Assembly (NCBI GenBank): GCA_046329815.1
Contig: JAXLTY010000002.1
Span: forward strand, 992,001-1,056,000
DNA from: JADJSS01 sp046329815
GTDB lineage: Bacteria; Bacteroidota; Bacteroidia; Chitinophagales; JADIYW01
Length of the DNA stretch: 64,000 bases
Reading direction: 5' to 3'
Below the pieces are notes generated by a model. That model worked only from the letters and a program-made list of their open reading frames with translations, was not told where the DNA came from and searched no databases. The position numbers and the translations under genes were made by a program. This document shows positions 52,399-60,547 of the stretch, piece after piece. Every line of letters begins with the position of its first letter. The stretch's first letter is position 1.

Positions 52399-52406
52399 CA
52401 AAAATA
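52399..52406 (-). promoter_or_regulatory. -7 box giving a leaderless mRNA for the DUF1361 gene
   Basis: On the minus strand TATTTTTG fits TAnnTTTG and ends 5 nt before the start codon at 52394. Confidence 0.45.
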
Positions 52407-52473
52407 GCATTGGTTTTTTTATCTTACTTATAATTATAGTGAAGATTTGTTAAACAGTTTTAATTAATATTAG

Positions 52474-52481
52474 TAGCTTTG
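52474..52481 (+). promoter_or_regulatory. -7 box giving a leaderless mRNA for the DUF421 gene
   Basis: TAGCTTTG fits TAnnTTTG and ends 4 nt before the ATG at 52485. This box also contains the TTG (52479) that would be a longer but unlikely start. Confidence 0.5.
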
Positions 52482-52484
52482 AAT

Positions 52485-53012
52485 ATGCCTTTTGATTACC
52501 ATTGCTTATTGGATGTTGCCGGTCGCAGTGCTGTTGTATATGTATTTATGATTGTTGCTTTCCGAATTTTCGGCAAGCGCGAACTATCACAATTATCTAT
52601 TGCCGATTTGGTTTTGATCGTCTTGATCAGTAATGCAGTTCAAAACGCGATGGTTGGCGAAAACACTTCGTTGCTTGGTGGCTTGACGGCTGCAACCGTT
52701 TTATTTTCTTTAAATTTATTACTAGGTTTTTTGATGTATCGCTTCAAAGCAATACGAATATTAGTACAATCTGAGCCGGTGACTTTAGTGTATGACGGAA
52801 AAATACTGAAACAAAATATGAAAAAAGTTTTGATGTCCGATGATGAATTATATTCGGCCATTCGCGAACACGGAATCAAAGACTGTAAAGATGTAAAACT
52901 TGCTGTATTGGAAGTGGACGGAAACATCAGCGTAATTTCAGGCGATGACAGCAACATGAAACGCACGCAACATAAGCGCAAACGTCAGCACAAAACATTA
53001 CAAGATCTGTAA
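52485..53012 (+). CDS. DUF421 (YetF-type) membrane protein
   Basis: A 175-residue membrane protein of the DUF421/YetF family. Three hydrophobic helices (about residues 10-27, 35-55 and 60-80) are followed by a cytoplasmic domain with EPVTLVYDGKILKQNMKK and a C-terminal LAVLEVDGNISVI strand pair. The conserved FGKRELSQLSIADLVLIVLI is the hallmark of the family. In Bacillus, members help handle germination or membrane stress; the role here is unknown. ATG at 52485 is preferred over TTG at 52479. Confidence 0.87.
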   Translation: MPFDYHCLLDVAGRSAVVYVFMIVAFRIFGKRELSQLSIADLVLIVLISNAVQNAMVGENTSLLGGLTAATVLFSLNLLLGFLMYRFKAIRILVQSEPVTLVYDGKILKQNMKKVLMSDDELYSAIREHGIKDCKDVKLAVLEVDGNISVISGDDSNMKRTQHKRKRQHKTLQDL

Positions 53013-53046
53013 AAAATAAATATCTTTATAACACTAAAATACTTCT

Positions 53047-53646
53047 ATGAAATCTGTATGTACTTTTTTATTCTGCCTTTCATTTACTGTTCTTTTTGCA
53101 CAAAAAAATACTGACAAAGCCGTAAAACAAGCATGTGAATGCATGACGAAGCTGGATATGAAAATGGATAAAAAACAATTAGATGAAAAGGTATCGAAAT
53201 GTATTGAAACTGCTGCACTTGCAAACCTGCAAGGTTTGATGAAAGAATATGATTTTGATATAAATGATGAATCTTCAGCAGAAAAGGTTGGCGAAAAAAT
53301 AGGAATGAAACTGGTGGCAAAATGTCCTGCGTTTTTAGAATATGCGCAAAGTCTTCCTGATTCCGATGATTCAGATAAAGAAGAAAAGTATGAATTTGCA
53401 GAAGGCAAAGTGACGAATGCTACAAAGTCTGATTATATTACTATTTCTTTAGAAGAATCTTCCGGCGATGTGCGCAATTTTTATGTGATCGATTACTTTT
53501 CAGGTGCTGAAGAAATTATATCAAACCTGAATACGTTAAAAAATAAAAAAGTAAAGATCGGTTTCATTATTAGAAAAATATTCGATGCCACATCGAATGA
53601 ATTTAAGGAGCGAAAAATTGTAGTTGCCTTTGAATACTGGGACTAA
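53047..53646 (+). CDS. Exported protein of unknown function
   Basis: A 199-residue exported protein (signal peptide 1-18, ending in LFAQ). The N-terminal half is helical with conserved-looking cysteines (ACECMTKL, SKCIETA, AKCPAFLE). The C-terminal half is strand-rich (GKVTNATKSDYITISLEE, KVKIGFIIRKIF, IVVAFEYWD), a small beta-barrel-like part. It is a two-domain layout without a family I can name. Its end overlaps the convergent DinB gene by 4 nt. Confidence 0.75.
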   Translation: MKSVCTFLFCLSFTVLFAQKNTDKAVKQACECMTKLDMKMDKKQLDEKVSKCIETAALANLQGLMKEYDFDINDESSAEKVGEKIGMKLVAKCPAFLEYAQSLPDSDDSDKEEKYEFAEGKVTNATKSDYITISLEESSGDVRNFYVIDYFSGAEEIISNLNTLKNKKVKIGFIIRKIFDATSNEFKERKIVVAFEYWD

Positions 53647-54107
53647 GCAAGTATTTTTTTCAGTAACATAATTTGTCCGAGATGATAATGCAGATGTGAA
53701 ATTTGTCCATGCAGATTTCGGTAAACTGATGTCGAACCTTCAAACATCGGCTGTTCTAATATATTATCATTTTTTGATTTTAATTTTTCAATCAACAAAT
53801 CAAACGATTCAAAGAAATCTTCTTTGAGTTCATTCCATTTTTCTTTGGACAGTTCGTTGATAGTTGGAAAATCTTCTTCTTTGGACAATTCCTGGTTAAT
53901 AGCATCCAAACGTCTTGCAATTACTTCGTTCCAGCATGTTAAATGGGCAGTAAGTTCAGCTATATTCAGGTGTTTTCCATTGAGTCGTTTTACAGCAGTT
54001 AATGCATCAATATCTATTAAGATTTGTTGTGCGTTAACGCCTGTCCAGTTGTTATCGTTGGCAGTTTCCTGAACAAGCGTTTGTATTTTGGTGATTTCTG
54101 TTTGCAT
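53643..54107 (-). CDS. DinB-family protein
   Basis: A 154-residue four-helix-bundle protein of the DinB/YfiT superfamily. Metal-ligand candidates are the His in ELTAHLTCWNEVI and the two His in HLHYHLGQI near the C-terminus, the usual three-His pattern of the family. Family members act as metal-dependent transferases on small thiols, or have no known role. It lies 3 nt downstream of the hutG-like gene on the same strand, so they may be cotranscribed. Confidence 0.83.
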   Translation of the reverse strand: MQTEITKIQTLVQETANDNNWTGVNAQQILIDIDALTAVKRLNGKHLNIAELTAHLTCWNEVIARRLDAINQELSKEEDFPTINELSKEKWNELKEDFFESFDLLIEKLKSKNDNILEQPMFEGSTSVYRNLHGQISHLHYHLGQIMLLKKILA

Positions 54108-54110
54108 GAT

Positions 54111-55139
54111 TTATTTTATACTTTTCACAAAATCACTCACCAAATAACTGATAAGTTTTCCAATAGTTGATGATGTTTGTCCGCTTTCCGATTCGGCAAC
54201 ACCTTCGCAAATATGCAAGTATGCAATTTTATTCTTTTGTGTGATTTGATACAGTATTTGTCGAACCTGGTTTACAGAAAAACCGCTTGGTGTAATGGCG
54301 CTTGACAATACATGTTCAATACAATCCAAATCGAGTTCGATGCCGCAATAATTGTTTTTAGTGTGTTGTATGACTTTAGAAGTTGCTTGCTGTAAAGTAA
54401 TTTTTTCTTTCACTACAATATCTTCAAAAAATTGTATTTGTATGTTTTTATTCTTCTTGATATCATCGAGCATTTTTTGTGTGCAGTAGTTTTCATGAAT
54501 ACCAATCATTGCATATTTTTCTAAAAAACCATCGTTGATCGCGTAAGAAAAACCGTTGCCTGAATGCCTGCCTTCGAGTGCGCGTAAGTCTGTATGCGCA
54601 TCGATATTGATGCAGTTTATTTTGGCTGATTTTATTTTTATACTTTGATGTAACCCAATCGCTGCGCCTTTTATATTGCCATATGAATTATTGTGGCCGC
54701 CACCAATAATGATCGGAATTTTTCCTGCAACAACAATTTTTTCAATCACTTCAGCAACATGCTTATCGATTTCTGAAACGACATCGCGAAGATATTCAAG
54801 CGGTTTATTTTTGGTCTTTTTTTGGATTTCTGAAAAATCGAAATAGCCAAGTAATAAAATTTCATTTCCGTTCAGAAACTGATTCGATTGAATATTGAAA
54901 AAAGAATTTAAAAATGCTTTCCAAACACTTTCAGTACCACCAACGCCTAAATTAGCTTTCACGCCAATTGATTCAGGAATACCAACCAGCACAAATTTTG
55001 CTTTCGATTTCTTTAAATCGTCTGTCCATTTTTTTTCATTAGAAACTGACTCTATTTTCTCACCCAATTTGGTTTCACCTTTCCTGGTTTTTGTAAACAC
55101 CAAATGATTTTCTTTTTTGTAAAAGACAAAGTGTTGCAT
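54111..55139 (-). CDS. hutG: Formimidoylglutamase-like ureohydrolase (arginase family)
   Basis: A 342-residue binuclear-manganese hydrolase. The metal ligands are His149 in GGGHNNSYG, Asp180-x-His182-x-Asp184 in IDAHTDLR, and Asp270-x-Asp272 in ELDLDC, the complete arginase-family set. Because hutI lies close by on the same strand, formimidoylglutamase (histidine degradation) is the likeliest activity; agmatinase or arginase are alternatives. Many Bacteroidota encode this branch. Confidence 0.82.
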   Translation of the reverse strand: MQHFVFYKKENHLVFTKTRKGETKLGEKIESVSNEKKWTDDLKKSKAKFVLVGIPESIGVKANLGVGGTESVWKAFLNSFFNIQSNQFLNGNEILLLGYFDFSEIQKKTKNKPLEYLRDVVSEIDKHVAEVIEKIVVAGKIPIIIGGGHNNSYGNIKGAAIGLHQSIKIKSAKINCINIDAHTDLRALEGRHSGNGFSYAINDGFLEKYAMIGIHENYCTQKMLDDIKKNKNIQIQFFEDIVVKEKITLQQATSKVIQHTKNNYCGIELDLDCIEHVLSSAITPSGFSVNQVRQILYQITQKNKIAYLHICEGVAESESGQTSSTIGKLISYLVSDFVKSIK

Positions 55140-55168
55140 GGAATAAAGATAAAAATTATTGCGATTCT

Positions 55169-55606
55169 TTACGGCAGATTTACAGAATCATTGCTCAACT
55201 GGTATTTTTTTTCATCCATTTTAAAAACCCAATATTTCTGTAATGTATAGTTAAAGCAAATGGAAACAATCAAATCTACAAACAGACGAACATAGTAATA
55301 TTTGATATGCAATGCTTCTGTGAAGAAATATGTGCCATATGTTTTAAGCATGATGCTGGCACCTACTACTATATAAAATTTGAATAATTGCTGTTTAAGC
55401 GAAATTTCGCGAGCATTGTATGTCCAATAACGATTGATAGAAAAATTCAGCAAAGCACCTAACAAACCGCCGATAACAATAGATCTCGTGTAATGCAAAT
55501 GCAGCAATTCAGTGCAACCAATCATTACCCAATAATCGAATACACCACCGACAAATGCGGCTACCTGCGATTTTCCAAACGTATAAACAGTTGATTTCTT
55601 AACCAT
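55169..55606 (-). CDS. GtrA-family membrane protein
   Basis: A 145-residue protein with four membrane helices of the GtrA family. Signatures are FVGGVFDYWVMIGC, GGLLGALLNFSINRYWTYN and SICFNYTLQKYWVF. GtrA proteins help move lipid-linked sugars across the membrane for glycosylation of surface polymers. Its 3'-neighbour in transcription is hutG, and its start overlaps the CDP-alcohol phosphotransferase gene by 8 nt, so those two are coupled. Confidence 0.88.
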   Translation of the reverse strand: MVKKSTVYTFGKSQVAAFVGGVFDYWVMIGCTELLHLHYTRSIVIGGLLGALLNFSINRYWTYNAREISLKQQLFKFYIVVGASIMLKTYGTYFFTEALHIKYYYVRLFVDLIVSICFNYTLQKYWVFKMDEKKYQLSNDSVNLP

Positions 55607-56306
55607 TATTAGCCAGATTTTGCGCTTTTTTTAGTTTTTCTTCGGCATCTCTTTCATTGCCTGCTTTCAATAATTTATATGTATCTACCAGATTAATGAA
55701 CAAAAATATTACATTTCCAATGGTAGAAAAATAGATGAGTACATTGCCAAAGTACCATTCAGCAATAATTACCAAACAAAGCAGAATTCTTGTTTCAGTC
55801 GGTCCGATTGGTCCCGGATCAATAGAATATTTATCCGTAATTTTATATTTCAATTGTGCCATCAAAACCACCCAACCATAATTGCATGCAAAAAGAAATA
55901 CAAAAAGCTTGTAGTAATCGTCTATATATACAAAAAAACCAACGCTCATAAATACGAGTGAAATCCAGTCCATCACGCAATCCAATGCAAAGCCGTACCA
56001 TTTTCTCGGAATATTTCTGTAGTAAGCAATTCTGCCATCTAAAGAATCACCAAACCAATTGATCGCAAAACCTAACACAGCAAATAACAAATAGATTTTG
56101 TTGTTTAAAGCATGTGCGAAATAAAAAGCCGCCAGAATGATTACAGTGCCGATCATGCCGATTGCTGTCAGCAAATCAGGCGTCAGGAATTTTGGCATTA
56201 CTCTGCAAAGGAATAAAAGAGTTGGCTGCTCAAGGTTGCGAAGCAAGTTCGTTCTGCTTCTGTCAATTGAACCTTTTTGGTTTTTGTCTTCACCTAAAAT
56301 ACTCAT
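55599..56306 (-). CDS. CDP-alcohol phosphatidyltransferase family protein
   Basis: A 235-residue membrane enzyme of the CDP-alcohol phosphotransferase family, which joins a phosphatidyl or phospho-alcohol group from a CDP donor. The signature is DSLDGRIAYYRNIP...GFALDCVMD; relative to DGx2ARx8Gx3Dx3D the Arg is replaced by Tyr, while all Asp residues are in place. Six helices are predicted. The product could be a phospholipid or an inositol-like lipid; the coupled gtrA gene suggests use in surface glycolipid assembly. Confidence 0.85.
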   Translation of the reverse strand: MSILGEDKNQKGSIDRSRTNLLRNLEQPTLLFLCRVMPKFLTPDLLTAIGMIGTVIILAAFYFAHALNNKIYLLFAVLGFAINWFGDSLDGRIAYYRNIPRKWYGFALDCVMDWISLVFMSVGFFVYIDDYYKLFVFLFACNYGWVVLMAQLKYKITDKYSIDPGPIGPTETRILLCLVIIAEWYFGNVLIYFSTIGNVIFLFINLVDTYKLLKAGNERDAEEKLKKAQNLANNG

Positions 56307-56311
56307 GAGCG

Positions 56312-56319
56312 CAAAAATA
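56312..56319 (-). promoter_or_regulatory. -7 box giving a leaderless mRNA for the CDP-alcohol phosphotransferase gene
   Basis: On the minus strand TATTTTTG fits TAnnTTTG and ends 6 nt before the start codon at 56306. Confidence 0.5.
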
Positions 56320-56416
56320 ACGCATTAATGTTAGACTAAGTTTAATTGGAAGTCAAATAAAATTCACACTTTGTTCAATAATGTTTAATTTATTAAATAT
56401 ACCAATTTATGGTTAG

Positions 56417-57670
56417 TTATATAAAGCTACCATTGATCATCACTTTATCAATTAAGTTTGAGCCGAAACTATACGGTAAAAGCGCAATTGATGTGTTTGG
56501 TTTTGTGAAAATCAGATTGGCTCTTTTACCTTTGGTGATGCTGCCAGCTTCATTTTGCAGTTCCATCGCAAAAGCACCATTAATTGTAGCGGCATTGATG
56601 GCTTCTTCCGGTTTCATGCTCATTTGGATGCAGGCAAGCGCTACCACAAAATTCATGTTTCCGCTTGGCGATGAACCCGGATTGAAATCAGATGCTAAAG
56701 CAATGGCTGCGTTGTTATTAATTAGTTCACGAGCTGGTGCATATTGCATTTTCAGATAAAAAGAGCAACTTGGCAATAGTGTAGCAATTGGTGAAGTATA
56801 TTGTGATAACAAATTGATTTCATTACTACTTATAGTTTCTAAATGATCTACTGAAACAGCATTTACATCACAACCTGCCTGCACACCACCAGAAATATTC
56901 AGTTGATTGGCATGAATTTTTGCTTTTAAGCCATGTTTTGCGCCAGCTTCACAAATTTGTTCGGTTTCTTGTTGCGTAAAAAAGCCGGTTTCGCAAAAAA
57001 CATCAATATAATCAGCTAAATTTTCACTTGCAATTAATGGAATCATTTCGTTGATTATTAAATGAATATAAACAATTCTGTTTTCTTTATACATTGCTGG
57101 AAAAGCATGCGCACCTAAAAACGTAGTTTTGATCGGAATTGGGTTTTGCTGCTTTAGTCGCTGAATAACTCGAAGCATCTTGAGTTCGCCTTCAACCGAC
57201 AAACCATAGCCACTTTTGATCTCAATGGCGCCAGTTCCAAGACGAATGAGTTCATTTAAACGAATTTGAGCTCTTTCCAGTAAAACTTCTTCAGACGTTT
57301 CATTCAGTTTTTGCGCTGAATTTAGAATACCTCCACCTTTTGCGGCAATTTCTGCATACGATAGTCCATTGATTTTATCTATAAACTCATTTTCGCGTGT
57401 TTCTGCAAATACCAGATGCGTGTGGCTATCGCACCAACTTGGTAGTATCGCTGCCTGTTTTGCATCATAAAGCTCTTCTTTAATGTCTTCTTCTTTTAAT
57501 TCATTCATTAAACCATAATCAGCTATTTTTGAATTCTTTATGCGCAACCATGCATTTTCTAAAACAGGTAAATCTGCTAAATCTGAACCGCGAAGCAATT
57601 TTGATTCTTCGCGCACATTCACTAAGTATTTAATATTGGTAATAAGCATTGCTGCATCAAATTTAATCAA
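56417..57670 (-). CDS. hutI: Imidazolonepropionase
   Basis: A 417-residue amidohydrolase that opens the imidazolone ring in histidine degradation, giving N-formimidoyl-L-glutamate, the substrate of the hutG-type enzyme encoded nearby. The metal motif is His83-x-His85 in SWCDSHTHLVFA. HutI-type signatures follow: ETRENEF, GTGAIEIKSGYGL, TTFLGAHAFP, and FNPGSSPSGN near the C-terminus. Length matches the family. hutH and hutU are not in the window unless the 5.1-kb lyase serves as hutH. Confidence 0.95.
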   Translation of the reverse strand: MIKFDAAMLITNIKYLVNVREESKLLRGSDLADLPVLENAWLRIKNSKIADYGLMNELKEEDIKEELYDAKQAAILPSWCDSHTHLVFAETRENEFIDKINGLSYAEIAAKGGGILNSAQKLNETSEEVLLERAQIRLNELIRLGTGAIEIKSGYGLSVEGELKMLRVIQRLKQQNPIPIKTTFLGAHAFPAMYKENRIVYIHLIINEMIPLIASENLADYIDVFCETGFFTQQETEQICEAGAKHGLKAKIHANQLNISGGVQAGCDVNAVSVDHLETISSNEINLLSQYTSPIATLLPSCSFYLKMQYAPARELINNNAAIALASDFNPGSSPSGNMNFVVALACIQMSMKPEEAINAATINGAFAMELQNEAGSITKGKRANLIFTKPNTSIALLPYSFGSNLIDKVMINGSFI

Positions 57671-57741
57671 ATCCGTTTAGCAATTTGAGTTTAAAAGCAC
57701 TAAAAATCATACGTTTATTGTTTAAAATTTATCAAACGTGT

Positions 57742-57835
57742 TCATGCACAATAATTTAGCTTTTATCCACAAGAAATGTGTGTAATTCATGGATAACTTG
57801 CATAAAAATGATGACTTAAATATTCTATTTTTGAA
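57742..57835. other. Candidate replication origin: DnaA-box cluster with AT-rich flank
   Basis: In 55 nt there are four DnaA-box-like 9-mers: TCATGCACA (57742-57750, one mismatch), TTATCCACA (57763-57771, perfect), TTACACACA on the minus strand (57777-57785, one mismatch) and TTATCCATG on the minus strand (57788-57796, two mismatches). An AT-rich tract follows (57799-57835). The 268-nt gap lies 0.9 kb before parA-parB, a common neighbourhood of bacterial origins. No parS site was found. Confidence 0.45.
57826..57833 (+). promoter_or_regulatory. -7 box upstream of the UPF0173 gene
   Basis: TATTTTTG fits TAnnTTTG, about 105 nt before the start codon of the UPF0173 gene and within the AT-rich flank of the DnaA-box cluster. 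No -33 box at the standard distance. Confidence 0.3.
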
Positions 57836-57938
57836 TCGTGGAACATTGTGATAGTGTACGTTGTAGTAATCAATCAGTAGAAATTCATTTTCTTCAATTC
57901 TTCAACAAATATCTAATAACCAGTAATTTAGACTCAAA

Positions 57939-58619
57939 ATGAAACTGACATATTTTGGACATTCGTGCTTTTTGGTGGAAACAAGCGGTAAAAAAATACT
58001 GTTTGATCCATTTATCACGCCGAACGATTTAGCGAAAGATATTGATATTAATTTGATTGAATGTGATTATATTGCCATTTCTCATGGTCATGTTGATCAT
58101 ATCAACGATACTCTTGCCATTGCAAAACGCACTAATGCTGTAGTTATTTGCGCATTTGAGATTTACGAATGGCTTCAAAAACAAGGCATTACGAACTTAA
58201 GACCAGGAAATACCGGTGGAAAATGGCAGTTAGATTTTGGAACGATCAAATTTGTTTCTGCAGTGCATTCGTCTTGCCTGCCTGATGGAACATACGGTGC
58301 CAATCCGATGGGTTTTGTGTTGAATACCAATGAAGGTGACTTTTATTACAGCGGTGACACAGCTTTAACAATGGATATGCAACTGATTCCACGTTGGGCA
58401 AATCTTAAATTTGCGGTTTTACCAATTGGCGATATATTTACCATGGATGTAAATGATGCAATTATTGCTGCTGAATTTACACAATGCGATAAGGTAATTG
58501 GCGTTCATTATGATACATTTCCACCGATTAAAATAAATCATGAAGAAGCTAAAACGAAGTTTGCAAAAGCCGGAAAAGAATTGATTTTAGTAGAAATTGG
58601 CAAAACAATTGAATTGTAA
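57939..58619 (+). CDS. UPF0173 metal-dependent hydrolase
   Basis: A 226-residue metallo-beta-lactamase-fold protein of the UPF0173 group. The metal motif is HGHVDH (His49, His51, Asp53, His54), with later ligands in SAVHSS, YSGDTALT and GVHYDTFPP. The beginning MKLTYFGHSCFLVE is typical of this group. It has no known substrate. It is the first gene after the DnaA-box cluster and precedes parA. Confidence 0.9.
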   Translation: MKLTYFGHSCFLVETSGKKILFDPFITPNDLAKDIDINLIECDYIAISHGHVDHINDTLAIAKRTNAVVICAFEIYEWLQKQGITNLRPGNTGGKWQLDFGTIKFVSAVHSSCLPDGTYGANPMGFVLNTNEGDFYYSGDTALTMDMQLIPRWANLKFAVLPIGDIFTMDVNDAIIAAEFTQCDKVIGVHYDTFPPIKINHEEAKTKFAKAGKELILVEIGKTIEL

Positions 58620-58689
58620 CTAAAGTAAACAAAAACTATAAAAAGATAATTATAAAAAATTAATTATCAAACACTAATAAAAACAGAAA

Positions 58690-59514
58690 ATGGGAAAAAT
58701 AATTAGTATAGCGAATCAAAAAGGCGGTGTTGGCAAAACAACAACCGCAATCAATTTAGCTGCAAGTTTGGCTATTTTGGAACAAAAAACATTGTTGATA
58801 GACGCCGATCCGCAGGCGAACAGTACAAGCGGTTGCGGTTTCGATCCGAAAAATGTAAAAGTAAGTTTATATGAATGCCTGATTGACAACGCTAAAGCGA
58901 AAGACATCATTTTGGAAACTGATACACCTAATTTGTTCTTGCTGCCGGCGCATTTAGACTTGGTTGGTGCTGAAATTGAGCTCATTAATCATCCAAACCG
59001 CGAAAAGATCTTAAAAGATATTTTGAGTGATTTGAAAAAGAAATTTGATTTTATCATTATTGACTGCTCGCCGTCTTTAGGTTTAATTACTGTGAATGCG
59101 TTGACAGCTGCTGATTCGGTGTTAGTGCCTGTACAATGTGAATATTTTGCGTTGGAAGGTTTAGGTAAACTACTGAATACCATTAAAATAGTTCAGAATC
59201 GTTTAAATAAAGATTTAGAAATTGAAGGTATTTTACTGACCATGTACGATCAACGTCTGAATCTATCAAACCAGGTAGTTTCTGAAGTAAAACGCCGTTT
59301 CGACCAAAGTGTGTTCAATACAATCATTCACAGAAATACGCGTTTAGGTGAAGCACAAAGCTTGCGTCAGCCAATTATTATGTATGATGCAGACAGCAAA
59401 GGTGCGGTGAATTATTTAAATTTAGCCAGAGAAATCATGCAAAACAATGGCATGACAAATATTCCAATGGATGAAAAATTTATCGAAGAACCAATTGATG
59501 AAAAATTGAATTAA
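58690..59514 (+). CDS. parA: Chromosome-partitioning ATPase ParA/Soj
   Basis: A 274-residue deviant-Walker ATPase. It starts with KGGVGKTTTAINLAASLA (the deviant Walker A loop with its signature Lys), then DADPQANST, and IIDCSPSLGL. With ParB it moves newly copied origins apart, cycling on the nucleoid. The size fits the chromosomal Soj group. It lies just upstream of parB, with an intergenic palindromic repeat between them. Confidence 0.96.
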   Translation: MGKIISIANQKGGVGKTTTAINLAASLAILEQKTLLIDADPQANSTSGCGFDPKNVKVSLYECLIDNAKAKDIILETDTPNLFLLPAHLDLVGAEIELINHPNREKILKDILSDLKKKFDFIIIDCSPSLGLITVNALTAADSVLVPVQCEYFALEGLGKLLNTIKIVQNRLNKDLEIEGILLTMYDQRLNLSNQVVSEVKRRFDQSVFNTIIHRNTRLGEAQSLRQPIIMYDADSKGAVNYLNLAREIMQNNGMTNIPMDEKFIEEPIDEKLN

Positions 59515-59515
59515 A

Positions 59516-59593
59516 ACGGCGAAGCCGTCATTCCGAACGAAGTGAAGTAATCTAATTCAATTAAACAGATTGCTTCGTGCCTCGCAATGACGA
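59516..59593. repeat. Palindromic dispersed repeat between parA and parB
   Basis: A short hairpin, ACGGC, GAA, GCCGT (59516-59528), opens an imperfect palindrome. The left arm starts CGTCATTCCGAACGAAG (59526) and the right arm is AGATTGCTTCGTGCC...GACG (59567-59592). The right 27 nt are identical to 34593-34619. It spans the gap and ends 31 nt before the parB start. Confidence 0.85.
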
Positions 59594-59624
59594 TTATATT
59601 AATAAAAAAATTAAAGTAAATAAA

Positions 59625-60536
59625 ATGGCATTGTTAAAGAAAAAAGACGCGTTAGGTAAAGGTATCCGTGCCTTATTATCAGATATTGACGACGAAACAG
59701 AAGTGTTAAAAATCAGCGCAACAGATGAAGATTCGATCATCAATACAGTTCCGAAAATTCCTTTGGATCAAATTGAAGTGAATCCATTTCAGCCACGCGC
59801 CGATTTCAACAAGGAAGCATTGGAAGAATTATCAGGTTCTATAAAAGTGCACGGTGTTATTCAGCCAATCACCGTTCGCAAAATCTCAGACAAGCGCTAT
59901 CAGTTGATTTCAGGCGAACGCCGTTTACGTGCATCTAAAATGGCTGGTTTGCACGAAATTCCGGCGTATGTACGCACTGCCAACGATCAGGAAGTGGTGG
60001 AAATGGCATTAATTGAGAACATTCAGCGTGAAGACCTGAATGCGATTGAGATTGCACTCACCTACCAGCGCCTGATTGACGAGTGCGATTTAACACACGA
60101 AAATCTAGGCGAACGTTTGAGCAAAGACCGTTCAACGGTAACCAACTACCTGCGTTTATTGAAATTGCCGCCGGAAATACAAAAAGCGTTGCGCGACAAA
60201 TTTATTTCTATGGGCCATGCTCGCGCAATCATTTCCATTCCTGAAGTGGAAAAACAACTTTATGTACTTAAAGAAATAAATACCAAAGAGTTAAATGTTC
60301 GAAAAACAGAAGAATTAGTACGTTTATTGTCTTCTAAAAATACTTCAACTAATAAAGAAGAGAAAAAAGAAACACCATTGCCAGTTGCATATAAAAGCGT
60401 TCAGCAAAAATTAATGGATCTACTGGAAACAAAAGTGAAGATCAAAAAAACAACTGCTGACAAAGGCGAGATCATCATTCCTTTTTATTCAGTTTCCGAT
60501 TTGAACAGATTGTTGGATATTATGGAAAAAGAGTAA
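59625..60536 (+). CDS. parB: Chromosome-partitioning protein ParB/Spo0J
   Basis: A 303-residue protein. The start is ATG 59625 (MALLKKKDALGKGIRALL, the usual ParB beginning); a longer frame from GTG 59577 begins inside the palindromic repeat and is rejected. The ParB N-terminal CTPase region has LDQIEVNPFQPRADF, ISGERRLRASKMAGL and ALIENIQREDLNAIE. The helix-turn-helix (about residues 165-190: LTHENLGERLSKDRSTVTNYLRLL, a region) binds parS. The C-terminal dimer domain ends at 303. Confidence 0.95.
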   Translation: MALLKKKDALGKGIRALLSDIDDETEVLKISATDEDSIINTVPKIPLDQIEVNPFQPRADFNKEALEELSGSIKVHGVIQPITVRKISDKRYQLISGERRLRASKMAGLHEIPAYVRTANDQEVVEMALIENIQREDLNAIEIALTYQRLIDECDLTHENLGERLSKDRSTVTNYLRLLKLPPEIQKALRDKFISMGHARAIISIPEVEKQLYVLKEINTKELNVRKTEELVRLLSSKNTSTNKEEKKETPLPVAYKSVQQKLMDLLETKVKIKKTTADKGEIIIPFYSVSDLNRLLDIMEKE

Positions 60537-60541
60537 ATTTG
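60534..60541 (+). promoter_or_regulatory. -7 box that includes the parB stop codon
   Basis: TAAATTTG fits TAnnTTTG. Its TAA is the parB stop codon, and it ends 7 nt before the ATG of the DUF5683 gene, which would be leaderless. Confidence 0.5.
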
Positions 60542-60547
60542 TGCGCG

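Noticed and set aside
59577..59624. GTG start for parB giving a 16-residue extension
   Set aside because: The extension is translated from the dispersed palindromic repeat; the standard ParB beginning is at ATG 59625.
58620..59624. parS site near parAB
   Set aside because: No match to the TGTTTCACGTGAAACA palindrome was seen by eye in this region or elsewhere in the window.
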